NCBI RefSeq assembly: GCF_000420945.1 | Contig: NZ_ATVX01000007.1 | Location: 124,001 to 188,000 of the forward strand | Reading direction: 5' to 3' | Origin: Butyrivibrio sp. VCB2006 | GTDB taxonomy: Bacteria > Bacillota > Clostridia > Lachnospirales > Lachnospiraceae | Length of the DNA stretch: 64,000 bases | Shown: positions 27,085 through 38,000 of the stretch, piece after piece | Layout of the letters: each line of letters starts with the position of its first letter | Numbering within the stretch: the first letter of the stretch is position 1 | Translations under genes and position numbers: made by a program | The notes under the pieces: generated by a model | Seen by the model: the letters and a program-made list of their open reading frames with translations, nothing else | Told to the model about the DNA's origin: nothing | Databases searched by the model: none

Positions 27085-27510
27085 ATGCAGGTAGTTAAAT
27101 ATATGTTCCAGCCCCACGGTGATGACAGAGGCCAGCTGGTGGCACTGGAAGAGTTTAAAGATATACCATTTCAGATAAAGAGAGTTTATTACATGTACGA
27201 CACTGTAGCTGGTGTGGTGCGTGGTAAGCATGCTCACAAGAAACTGGAGCAGATTCTGGTTTGTATTCACGGAAGCTGCAAGATCAGGCTTGATAACGGA
27301 ACTGAGACCAAGATTGTGCCGCTTGAGAAGCCCTATGAGGGACTTTATATTTCCAACGATATGTGGCGTGAAATGTACGATTTTTCACCGGATGCTGTAC
27401 TTATGGTTCTTGCGTCCGAGCTTTATGATGAGAGCGATTATATCAGGGACTATGATGAGTTCATTGAAATGACCAGACAGAAGATTGATGTCGGTCATGA
27501 TAACGATTAA
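27085..27510 (+). CDS. FdtA/QdtA-like dTDP-4-keto-6-deoxyglucose 3,4-ketoisomerase (WxcM-like cupin)
   Basis: The 141-residue single-domain cupin has DDRGQLVALEE, the conserved VRGKHAHKKLEQILVCIHG with the catalytic histidines, and the C-terminal SELYDESDYIRDYDEF. These are diagnostic for 3,4-ketoisomerases that move the keto group of dTDP-4-keto-6-deoxyglucose from C4 to C3. The product would feed the FdtB-like transaminase at 16547. It lies 9 kb from that gene, behind its own promoter. Galacto or gluco product (FdtA or QdtA) is not decided. Confidence 0.87.
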   Translation: MQVVKYMFQPHGDDRGQLVALEEFKDIPFQIKRVYYMYDTVAGVVRGKHAHKKLEQILVCIHGSCKIRLDNGTETKIVPLEKPYEGLYISNDMWREMYDFSPDAVLMVLASELYDESDYIRDYDEFIEMTRQKIDVGHDND

Positions 27511-27558
27511 CGGTAGGTTTGTATATGTCTAACGATGACAATGCATAGGTAAGAAAGA

Positions 27559-28857
27559 ATGAACTCCAAGAATAGATTAAATAAAACAAGCTTCCTGCAT
27601 ATATTTTGGTTTGCAGTGATAGCTTTCATAACTTACAAGGCACCGCTTTATGTGGATGATTATCAGCATATGACATCATTTGCAGATGGAACGCAGATTA
27701 CGTCAATTGCGGATATTTTCCCGTCGGTTGCCACCTACTACATGACCTGGGGCGGAAGAGCAGCTTCTATGGTATTTATTCAGCTCTTTTTAATGCTTCC
27801 CAAGGTGGTATTTGCACTGGCCAATGGCCTTATTTATGTGCTAGTGGTGCTGGCCATAGACAGGTTTAGCTTTAGTGATGGCAGTGATGAAACCATCGAT
27901 TTTGTAAGAATCGGATTGTTATACAGCTTTTTGTGGTTCTTTATGCCGGACTTTTCTGAGGTTATTACCTGGACCACAGGAACTATCACATATCTGTGGA
28001 CTAATCTGATAATCCTGACCTTTGGATTCATGTATTATAGGGCCTATTTGAAAAAGAAGAACGGCATAATATTACAGACAGTTGGAGCATCTGATAACAG
28101 TAAGAATTCTGCAGAAACAGTATCAGATGGAAAAAGAAACGTTGCAGTTTCAATTATCCTTTACGCAGTTCTTGGCTTCCTTTCAGGTCTTTCCAACGAG
28201 GCCGGCGCTTGCACTATGATGTTTGCACTGCTTCTATTCTTTATCTTTATGATTAGAAATAAGTACGCAGTAAAAGTTGAGCAGATTGTTGGCGCAATAT
28301 TCTGCCTTATAGGAACAGGAATGCTGATGCTGGCTCCGGGAAATTTTGTGAGAGTATCAGCATCCAGCAGCGCTGAGGCAGGAAGCTTTATTAGGATATA
28401 TGCCCACAGAATCGGAAGAGAAACCTTCTATAGCTTGATGTTTCTGCTTATTCCCTTTGCAATTTGTGTGGCCATGTCTCTTTTTGCTAAAAAGAAATTC
28501 AATATCTTCTGGCTGTTTGCTTTTGTCAGCATTTATGTACTGACCTTTGCTGCTGGCTTTGCCAACAGAGTATTCCAGCTGCCACTGCTGCTCCTCGCGG
28601 TGTCCCTCACTATGTCAATTAGTGAGATAGTCAGAAGAATTGCAGACTCCAAGGCATCGAGTGACTCGAAGATTCTTACAGATATCAAAAAAGGTGCATG
28701 CGCATTTGTATGCCTTATGATGCTGATGGTTGTGGTTGAAGTTACAGCCGGAATGCTTTATTCCAAGGGAAAAGATTCATTCTTTGACAGGCAGATGATT
28801 TACTATCACATTTATGATACAGAAGGCCTGCTTCCGGGAAACGGTTTGGGAGAATGA
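27559..28857 (+). CDS. DUF6056-like multi-pass membrane protein (paralogue)
   Basis: The 432-residue protein has about ten hydrophobic segments, an acidic first loop (VDDYQHMTSF), TWGGRAASMVFIQLF, GLSNEAGACTMMFALL and the APGNFVRVSAS motif. This is the same pattern as the protein at 22340, which places both in the DUF6056-like group. It is probably cotranscribed with the FdtA-like gene 48 bases upstream. A GT-C-type glycosyl transfer role is inferred only. Confidence 0.75.
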   Translation: MNSKNRLNKTSFLHIFWFAVIAFITYKAPLYVDDYQHMTSFADGTQITSIADIFPSVATYYMTWGGRAASMVFIQLFLMLPKVVFALANGLIYVLVVLAIDRFSFSDGSDETIDFVRIGLLYSFLWFFMPDFSEVITWTTGTITYLWTNLIILTFGFMYYRAYLKKKNGIILQTVGASDNSKNSAETVSDGKRNVAVSIILYAVLGFLSGLSNEAGACTMMFALLLFFIFMIRNKYAVKVEQIVGAIFCLIGTGMLMLAPGNFVRVSASSSAEAGSFIRIYAHRIGRETFYSLMFLLIPFAICVAMSLFAKKKFNIFWLFAFVSIYVLTFAAGFANRVFQLPLLLLAVSLTMSISEIVRRIADSKASSDSKILTDIKKGACAFVCLMMLMVVVEVTAGMLYSKGKDSFFDRQMIYYHIYDTEGLLPGNGLGE

Positions 28858-28879
28858 TAATTTCATAAGTTAAATTATG

Positions 28880-28909
28880 GAGAGCTTCTTTGAAGGGGCT
28901 CTCTTTTTT
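28880..28909 (+). terminator. Rho-independent terminator
   Basis: GAGAGC / GCTCTC (28880-28885 and 28898-28903) with an inner TTC-TTT-GAA stem is followed by six T. It closes the polysaccharide region before the giant genes. Confidence 0.85.
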
Positions 28910-29065
28910 ATGCGTCAACGAAATTACAAATCAACGCCTCCTTGAAATTATTGAAATTTAGTTGCCAAAAGCGCGTTTTTTTATGATTTTTTTATGGAAT
29001 TGCAGACCTCCTTTAGTAATAATGTAAACAGGATAGTATGTGTATCATGGAGGATTGTGAGGTTC

Positions 29066-32000
29066 ATGAAGTTGACGAAGAAATTACTTTCATTATTACT
29101 CATAGGAACAATGGTGGTTGGAAGTGCGCAGCCGGTATATGCTGCGGACCCTATTCTGCCTGAAGATATTTACGGGGCTTCCCCTGCAGGATCAAGTGCA
29201 TCATCAGAAGCCAGTGACATTATTATTTTTGATGATGACGATCCGGACGGAAATCCGGATAACACACCGGATAACGGTGGCGATGATTCTGCCTCCACAG
29301 GAAGCGGGGCAGCAGCAACCGGAAATACTATAAAGAGCGAAGATGATCTTCTCATCATCGGAGATGATAAGGATAACAGCAATGAGGAAGATAGCTCAGA
29401 GGCGACTTCAAGCGCATCCTCAGAGGAGGAGAGCTCAGAGGCAGCATCCAGTGCATCTTCTGAAGAGGACGCAGCTAATCTGGCATCTTCTGAAGGACCG
29501 GAATTGGAAGAACTTCCTGATGAACTTCCGGAGGACTTCTATAAGGTATTTCCTACCGGAGGAATTGTCAGAACAGACGATGAGTATAGCGTAGAAAGCG
29601 TTTCAGTTGGTAAAAGGCGTCTTCTTAGATCTTCAGGATCATCAACTTCTTCATATAAAACTCCAAATCTTCCTGCACTTAGGGATCAGGGTTCTTATGG
29701 TACCTGCTGGGCTTTTGCTACAACTGCCCTGGCAGAAATAAACCTGGCGCAGCAGGGATATGATCTTGATTTGTCAGAGCTTCATCTGGCTTATTTCGCA
29801 TACAATACAGAAACAGATCCTCTTGGCGGAACAGCAGGGGATGTTTTTGATGTTGCCCCTAACATTAATCTCCTTAAAAAAGGCGGATTGATTGAGTTTG
29901 GTCTTACAACATTCGGAAGATGGATTGGTGTTGCAGATGAGGCAACAGCTAATTACGAAACAGACAGCATGTCAGCCAATACATCCGGTCTTGATGGAAA
30001 GCTTGCTTATGAGGATGTTGCTCACGTAGTTAATTACTATGAGGAGCCTATTGAGCATGACGTTGATAAGATTAAGTCAGATCGACACTCTAATATTAAG
30101 GCCCTTATTCAGAAATGTGGTGCTGTAGGAATTGATTTTTGTGCTTACAATAGTATGTCAGATGCCTATGATGATGCTGTTTATAAGCTCAGCACCAATG
30201 CTTATTATAATCCGGATTTTGATTCACAGACCCAAGATCCTAATCATGCTGTAGTACTTGTTGGTTGGGATGACTCTTTTCCTGCAACAAACTTTGCAAC
30301 TGAAGCACCCGGCGATGGAGCTTTCCTTGTTAGAAACAGCTGGAGAACAGGGGATGATTCCAAGAATGACTATAGCTATTCAGGATATTTCTGGATGTCC
30401 TATTATGAGACCAGCTTTGGACAATCAGCACAAGCAGCGGAGTTTGAGCTGGCATCTGACTATGACAACAACTACCAGTATGACGGAGCCATGGATCACC
30501 AGGCAGTATGGGGTGATAAATATGCCAATGTCTTCACAGCTCATGCCAATGGATACTATGGCGAAGAGTTAGAAGCGGTAGCATTCTATACTTATAACTC
30601 AAATGTAAAATACGAGATAAAGGTTTATACAGGAGAATTCACAGATCCATCGAACCCTGAAAGCGGCGCTTTGACTGTAACCAGAACCGGAAGTACCACT
30701 TATGCCGGACAGTATACAGTTGACCTTGGTCAAAGTATTCCATTGAATGCAGGAGAGCAATTTTCTGTAGTTGTCACTCTTGAAAAGCAGGGGGGCGCAT
30801 ATCTTGGCGCAGATTACACAGTTAGTCTCATGGGAGTTGGCAGCAGTACAATCCATTCTGAGGCAGGACAGAGCTATGTATATAGAAATAATGCATGGTC
30901 TGATTATGGTGCCAATGAGACTACAGGAAATCTGTCCATTAAGGCTTTTACAAACAATATAGAAGCTAGCGCTACTGCTGTAGCAAAAGATATCATAATA
31001 AGCGGACTTGATAATAACGGTGAGCTTTCTGTTGGCGTTGGAGAATCAGTAAAGGCTATTGCTACAGTTGACCCTGCAAATGCTTCTAACAGAACAATTC
31101 TTTGGGAAAGTAGTGATCCAAGTAAAGCCACTGTCTCAGATACAGGAATTATAAGAGGTGTGGCAGCGGGAACAGCAACAATTACTGCCACTATAGCAAA
31201 TACAAATATCAGTAAGAACTTTACTATAAATGTCATTACAAAGCTTCTTGATATTGGCCTTGGCAAAGATTTTTTAGGAAATGCAATTGTAGGAAGAACC
31301 TACCAATTTAGAGCATACACGGAACCTGATTCCTATAAGGCAAAAAATAAGACAGTTTGGTCTACAACTACTCCTACCAGAGTGGAGGTTAATACTACAA
31401 CAGGTGTTGCCAAGGTATTAAAACCAGGTACATTTACCATCGTGGTAACAATTGATGATGTCACAAGGACCTTTACTTACTATGCATTTCCTTCATCATC
31501 TGATTATGGCTATAAGGTTTCTTCCGACAATACAGTGACCATCAGGTGGAAAGGAACGTCAGACGCTCAGCAATATCGTATATATATCGATGACAAATGT
31601 GTTGATATTCCGGCTGATAAGGGTGATGAAGAATACACCTACGTGGATGAGACCTACAAGGGAAATCTAACTGCCACAAAGGGCTACTATACTATTGGCT
31701 ATGTCATAGAAAACCTTGAATATAAGATGAGTTTCTATGTGACTTTTGCCGAGAGATACAACATCACTTATGAATTATACGGCGGAACTCAGAATCCTGA
31801 AAACCCTGATAACTACGCTGCCGGAGACTCATTCCAGCTCAAGGCACCTACTCATCCTGTAAAGGGCTACACCTTTGGCGGATGGTACAAGGATGCAAAC
31901 TTTAAGACACCTATTAGCTCCATCACAGCTACAGATAGAGGTGATCTCAAGTTTTATGCTAAGTACAACAAGACAAACCTTAGCGCTGTTAAGATTGAGG

Positions 32001-35000
32001 GCTTTGCAGATTCTTTTGACTACACAGGTGCAGAGCGCAGGCAAGACGATGCTAAGCTGTACATGAATGTTAGCGGGGAAAAAATCTATCTCGATGAGGG
32101 AGATGATTACGCAGTTTCCTACTCTGCAGATATTACAAATGCAGGAACCAAGACTGTTACCTTTACAGGTAAGAACGGATTTACAGGTACTCTTCAAAAG
32201 ACCTATAAGATCAATACAGTAAATATCCAGAGCGGATTTAGTGCAGAGGAGCCAACTATAGCAGTTACCTTCGATACAGCAGATGGCCCTGATGAAAATG
32301 GAATCTACTCATTCCCATATGCTAAGGGAGCAGTAACTCCTGTTCCTGTTGTTACCTTTACTGCAGGGGATGAAGAGAGAGTCCTTGTAGCAAATACTGA
32401 CTATACTCTTACCTATGCTAATAACACAGTTTCTGCCAACGCAGGGGATGCCAAGGCTCCAACAGTAACTATCACTGGTAAAGGAAGCTTCACCGGCATT
32501 ATTTCTGTTAAGTTTAATATTACTGCCCAGAGTATAGCTGCAGATGGAATAGTACTTAAGGCCAATGATAAGGTCTTTTCACAGGCAGGTAAGAACTTTA
32601 CTACAGGCTTTGCTGTTTATGACACCAATGGCAAGGCACTGGTAGCCGGAACTGACTATGACAAGAACGTAGTTTACAGCTATGTTGATGATACATATCT
32701 CTTTGACGGAACCTTCAGAGCAGCAGGAGAAGTGGCTCTTGATACAGATATTGTTCCTGTTAGAACTGATATGAGAGTTACTGCCTCCGGTAAGGGAAAT
32801 TACTCCGGATCTATTTCCGGAATCTACCGTATGGTGGCAAGCGATATCTCTAAGGCTACAGTTACTGTAAATACTCAGTACTACGATGGTACACCGGTTG
32901 AGCTTACCAAGAACCAAATCGTAGTTAAGGTTGGAAACGATATCCTTGGAGACGAGGAATATGAAATCGTTGAGAATAGCTACAGCGCTAACAATAAGGT
33001 TGGTACTGCCAAGTTTACAATAGCCGGTCAGGGTAACTACGGCGGCGAGAAGGCAGCTACCTTTACTATTGCTGCAATGCCATCCAAGACTACTATTATA
33101 TTCAACGGAAACGGCTCTACATCTGGCTCTATGGCGAACCTTGTTGTTGGAAACGCTGCTACAGTTAAGCTCACAGCTAACAAGTTTGCTAAAAAGAACT
33201 ATAGCTTTAACGGATGGAATACAGTAGCAGTGCCTACTGAGGAAAATCCGGGAACTTCTTATGAGAACTTAGAGGTAATACCTAAGGATGAAATCCCTGC
33301 AGAGGGAATTGTTCTCTATGCTCAGTGGGAGTCCGGAGAGTACACAATTACCTACCACCTTAACGGCGGTGTAAACAGCGAAGATAACACCAAGCTTAGC
33401 TATAAGACTAGCGATTCAACCTTCAGAATCTATTCACCTCTTCAGGATGAATGGCCTGTTGGTTATCAGTTTGGCGGCTGGTACAAGGATTCTGCATACA
33501 AGACCAGAATCTATGAGGTAACAAACGGATCTGCAGGAAATCTGGACATCTACGCTAAGTGGATTCCTTACACCTATACAGTAAGCTTTAATGGAAATGG
33601 CGCAACAGCAGGCACTATGGAGACAGAAGTTTTCTCCTATGGTGTTAAAAAAGCTATCGCAGCCAACAAGTTCAGCAAAAAAGGCGCAGTCTTCATGGGA
33701 TGGGCTACAAGCGAAGAAGATGCTGAAACTTTGACTGTTGCTTACAAAGACAAGCAGTCTGTAGCAGACATTCTGGAAGCCCAGAACAATGTTGACGCCG
33801 GAATAACTCTCTACGCTGTTTGGAGAAATGAGTTTGAGATTAGTTTTGATATGGTTGGAGGAAGCTTTGCAGCAAACGTAACTGCTCCTACTGGATATAG
33901 CTACGGAACAGCAGTTACACTTCCAACACCTGTAAAGGCCGGCTATACCTTTAATGGCTGGTTTACAGATGCTACCTATAAGACACAGGTTAAGAGCATC
34001 GCCAAGACTAATTCCGGCGACTACAACCTTGTGGCTAAGTGGACTCCATATGTCTACAACATTGCCTTTAACGGAAATGGTTCTACTTCAGGTAAGATGA
34101 CTAACCAGAAGTACACTTATGACAGCACAGCGACTCTTAACGCTAATTCTTTTGCTAAGAAGGGATACGTATTCGCAGGATGGAGTACAGTAAAGGCTCC
34201 AACTGAGGCTAACCCCGGATTTGCATTTACTGATGGGCAGGAGATTACTTCAGATACAGGCTCCTTTGCCCAGTACTTATCATCTGTAAGTGCGCTTAAG
34301 AATAACGCTACAGTTACTCTTTATGCGCAGTGGGATGAGACTGATTATCAGATCACACTTGTTACTGACCGCGAGAATGTAGTAGTTACAAGTGGCGGCG
34401 ATTTGAATCTTACCCGCACTGTAGAAGGTGATTTTACAGCAAGCTACAGCTTTAACCACAACGGAGGTTACAAGCTTCCTGATATAACCAAGGAAGGCTG
34501 GAACTTCATGGGCTGGTATACTGACAGAAACTATAAGACCAAGGTTGCCAGCATTGGCAAGGCAGATAGTGGAGACAGAACACTTTACGCTCGTTGGGAT
34601 ACTGCCAAGAATTATGTAATTAACTTTGTTGGAAACAGTGGCAACATTGATGGCGTTACCGGATCTATGAAGCCACAGCAGCTTAAGTATGATGCAGGCG
34701 CTGCTCTTACCAAGAACGGATTTAATTATCCTAACCATACTTTCATGGGATGGGCTACAAATGAGTACGATGCTATTAGCGGCGTTGTTACTTATACAAA
34801 TGGACAAAAGATGGTTCGCCCTGATGCAGCTCTTTTGGTATACAACACTGATACTAACCAGTATGAGACAACACTCTATGCGGTTTGGAGTGATGTATTT
34901 ACAATTCACTACGAGACTAATGGCGGAACAGCAATTGCAGATGGCTCATACTCAAATATAGATTCAGTTGCTGATGATAATGGCTTTGCACATCTTCCTA

Positions 35001-38000
35001 TTGCGGCAGCAGCTCTTCCTGTTCCAACAAGGGATGGCTATGACTTTGCAGGCTGGTATGCAGATGCAAACCTTAGGACTAAGGTGACATATATTGCCAA
35101 GGGAAGCACAGGAAACAAGACTTTCTACGCTAAGTGGACTAACAAGAAATATACAGTTGTATTTTCTTCAGAGGCACCGCTTAAATATTCAGCTTCTTCA
35201 GATACGTTTGTAGCAAGAACAACAAGTGGTAAGGGCGGAAATGTAAGCTATACCTTTGGCGGCAAGAATACAATCGCCAAGAATGCGTATAAGCTTACAG
35301 GCTATACCTTTGTGGGTTGGTCAACACTCAGTTATAGGGACAGACTTGAGGCTGCGACAGATACAATTGATGAAGAGTTGATGGCAGCAGGTGTGGACTC
35401 TACAGATGAAAACCTGCGTATGGACTACTACGACAGGTATCTGGCAGCAAACGATGTAATGTCTGATGATGCTTTCAGAGAATCTACAGATCAGAAGTTC
35501 ATCGATTTGTACAACGAACTCGATGAAGCAAATAAGAAGAAAGCTGTATCAATTAGTGTATATGCAGTCTGGAAGAAGGATGTTTACACCATAACCTACG
35601 TGGGCGTAGAGGATGTGGATAACAGCGCAAACCCTGGCACCTATGATGTAAATGATCACGTGGAACTTGTCGAGCCTGAAGTTATCGGTGATACATTCCT
35701 TGGCTGGTATTCTGATAAGAATTACAAGACCAGGGTAAAAGAGATTAAGGCAGGAACAACTGGAAACAAGACCTTCTACGCTAAGTGGGCCAAGACTCAG
35801 TACACCATCAGATATGATGTCAATGAGGAAAAAGATACAACTCTTCATGCAGTTCTTGATACTACAGGAGTTGGTTATATCAATTCCTATGACCTTGCCT
35901 ATGACAGCGGCTACAGACTTGCAGCTGCTTCAAGAGAAGGTTATACCTTCGGCGGATGGTTCAAGGATAAGAACTGCAAAACCAAGGTAGGACCTATTAT
36001 TTCAAGTCCTACTGTGGATATGACTGTTTATGCTAAGTGGATTCCAAATACTTACGTTGTTTATTTTGATATGAACCAGGATTCAGATCCAAACAAGAGT
36101 ATTGTAACCGGAACCATGAAGAACATGACAGGCCTTAAGGTGGGCACAAACTATAAGCTCACCAATGTGGGTTACAAGAGACAGTACTATGTATTTACCG
36201 GATGGAATACAGAGCGTGACGGAAGTGGTATTTCTTTTGCTAACGGACAGACGGTTAGAGATCTTAGCACCACAAACGGAGATACAGTAACACTGTACGC
36301 TCAGTGGCAGATTAATGAGTATTCCATCACTTATCACCTTAATGGTGGTGTGAATAACCCTGAGAATACCAAGCTTATCTACAATCCTGAGGAAGAGACC
36401 TTTGCAATCCTTGCTCCGGAAAAAGATACATGGCCGGTAGGTTATCAGTTTGGTGGATGGTACACAGATCAGGCTTACAAGAAGAGACTTTCTGAAGTTA
36501 CCAAGTACTCAACAACCAACTACGACCTGTATGCTAAGTGGATTCCATATACTTACACAGTAATCTTTAATGGAAACGGCGGAGCAGGCTCCATGGATGA
36601 GGAAGTATTCTCCTATGGAGTTAGCAAGAAGCTTGATGCTAATAAGTTCACCAAGCAGGGAAGTGTATTCCTTGGATGGGCTACAAGCCAGGCTGATGCA
36701 GATAATTTTGTTGCTACATACCAGAACAAGGACACCGTAGTTAATCTGGTAGCTCCTCAGAACGATGCAGATGGTGAAGCTATCCTTTATGCAGTATGGC
36801 GTTCTGACTTTAATATCAACTATGATCTTGCAGGCGGAGAATTTGCTGAAGGCACAGATGTAGATTACAGCTATAACTATGGAACAGCAGTAACACTTAA
36901 GAATCCAGTTAAGGTCGGCTATACATTTGGCGGCTGGTTTACAGATACTAACTACAAGACTCAGGTTAAGAGCATTGCCAAGACAGCTTATGGCGATTAC
37001 AACCTGGTGGCTAAGTGGACTCCATATGTTTACAACCTTGCCTTTAACGGAAATGGTTCTACATCAGGCAAGATGGCTAACCAGAAGTACACTTATGATA
37101 CAACGATTGCTCTTAACGGTAATTCTTTTGCCAGAAAGGGATATGAATTTGCAGGATGGAATACAGTAAAGAATCCTACTGATGATAATCCTGGATTTGA
37201 ATTTGTTGATGGGCTTGAGCTTAGCACAGATGCAGGCGATTTCGCTGATTATCTGGCTTCTGTAAATGCCCTCAAGAATAACGCTACAATCACACTTTTC
37301 GCTCAGTGGGAAGAGACTCCATATAATGTAACACTTGTAACTGACCGCGAAGATGTAAGCTTTGAAAGCGATGGTGACTTGGATCTTAGTGAGGCAGAAG
37401 ATGGAATATATACTGCTTCCTACGAGTTCAACCATGCAGCCGGTTACAAGCTTCCTGTTATAGCTTCAGAGGGCTGGTCCTTCATGGGCTGGTATACTGA
37501 CAGAAGCTATAAGACTCAGGTAAAGAGCATTGCCAAGACAGACAGCGGCGATAAGACTCTTTATGCTAGCTGGGATATGAGCTATACAGTTAAATTTGAT
37601 GGAAACGGTGCTGATGTCACTGGCACCATGAAAGCTCAGACTATTAAGTATGATGCTGGCGCGACACTCACCAAGAATGCATTCAAGAATTCCGGATACA
37701 CCTTTATGGGATGGGCTGTAAGTCAGGAAGATGCTGAAAATGGCATTGCTACTTATGCGGATGGCCAGAAGCTTGTTCGCCCTGAGGCAGGTCTTTTGAT
37801 AATCGATCCTGAAACAGAGCAGTATGGAATGACCTTGTATGCTGTTTGGAGAAATGTATTTACTATTAGCTATCAGACAAATGGCGGAGTTATGCCTGAG
37901 GATGGAACTTATGCTACAGCATACTCCAACGTTGACACTATAGCTGATGAAAACGGAATGCCAAGGCTCCCTATTGCAGCACTTCCTACACCTGTTAAGG

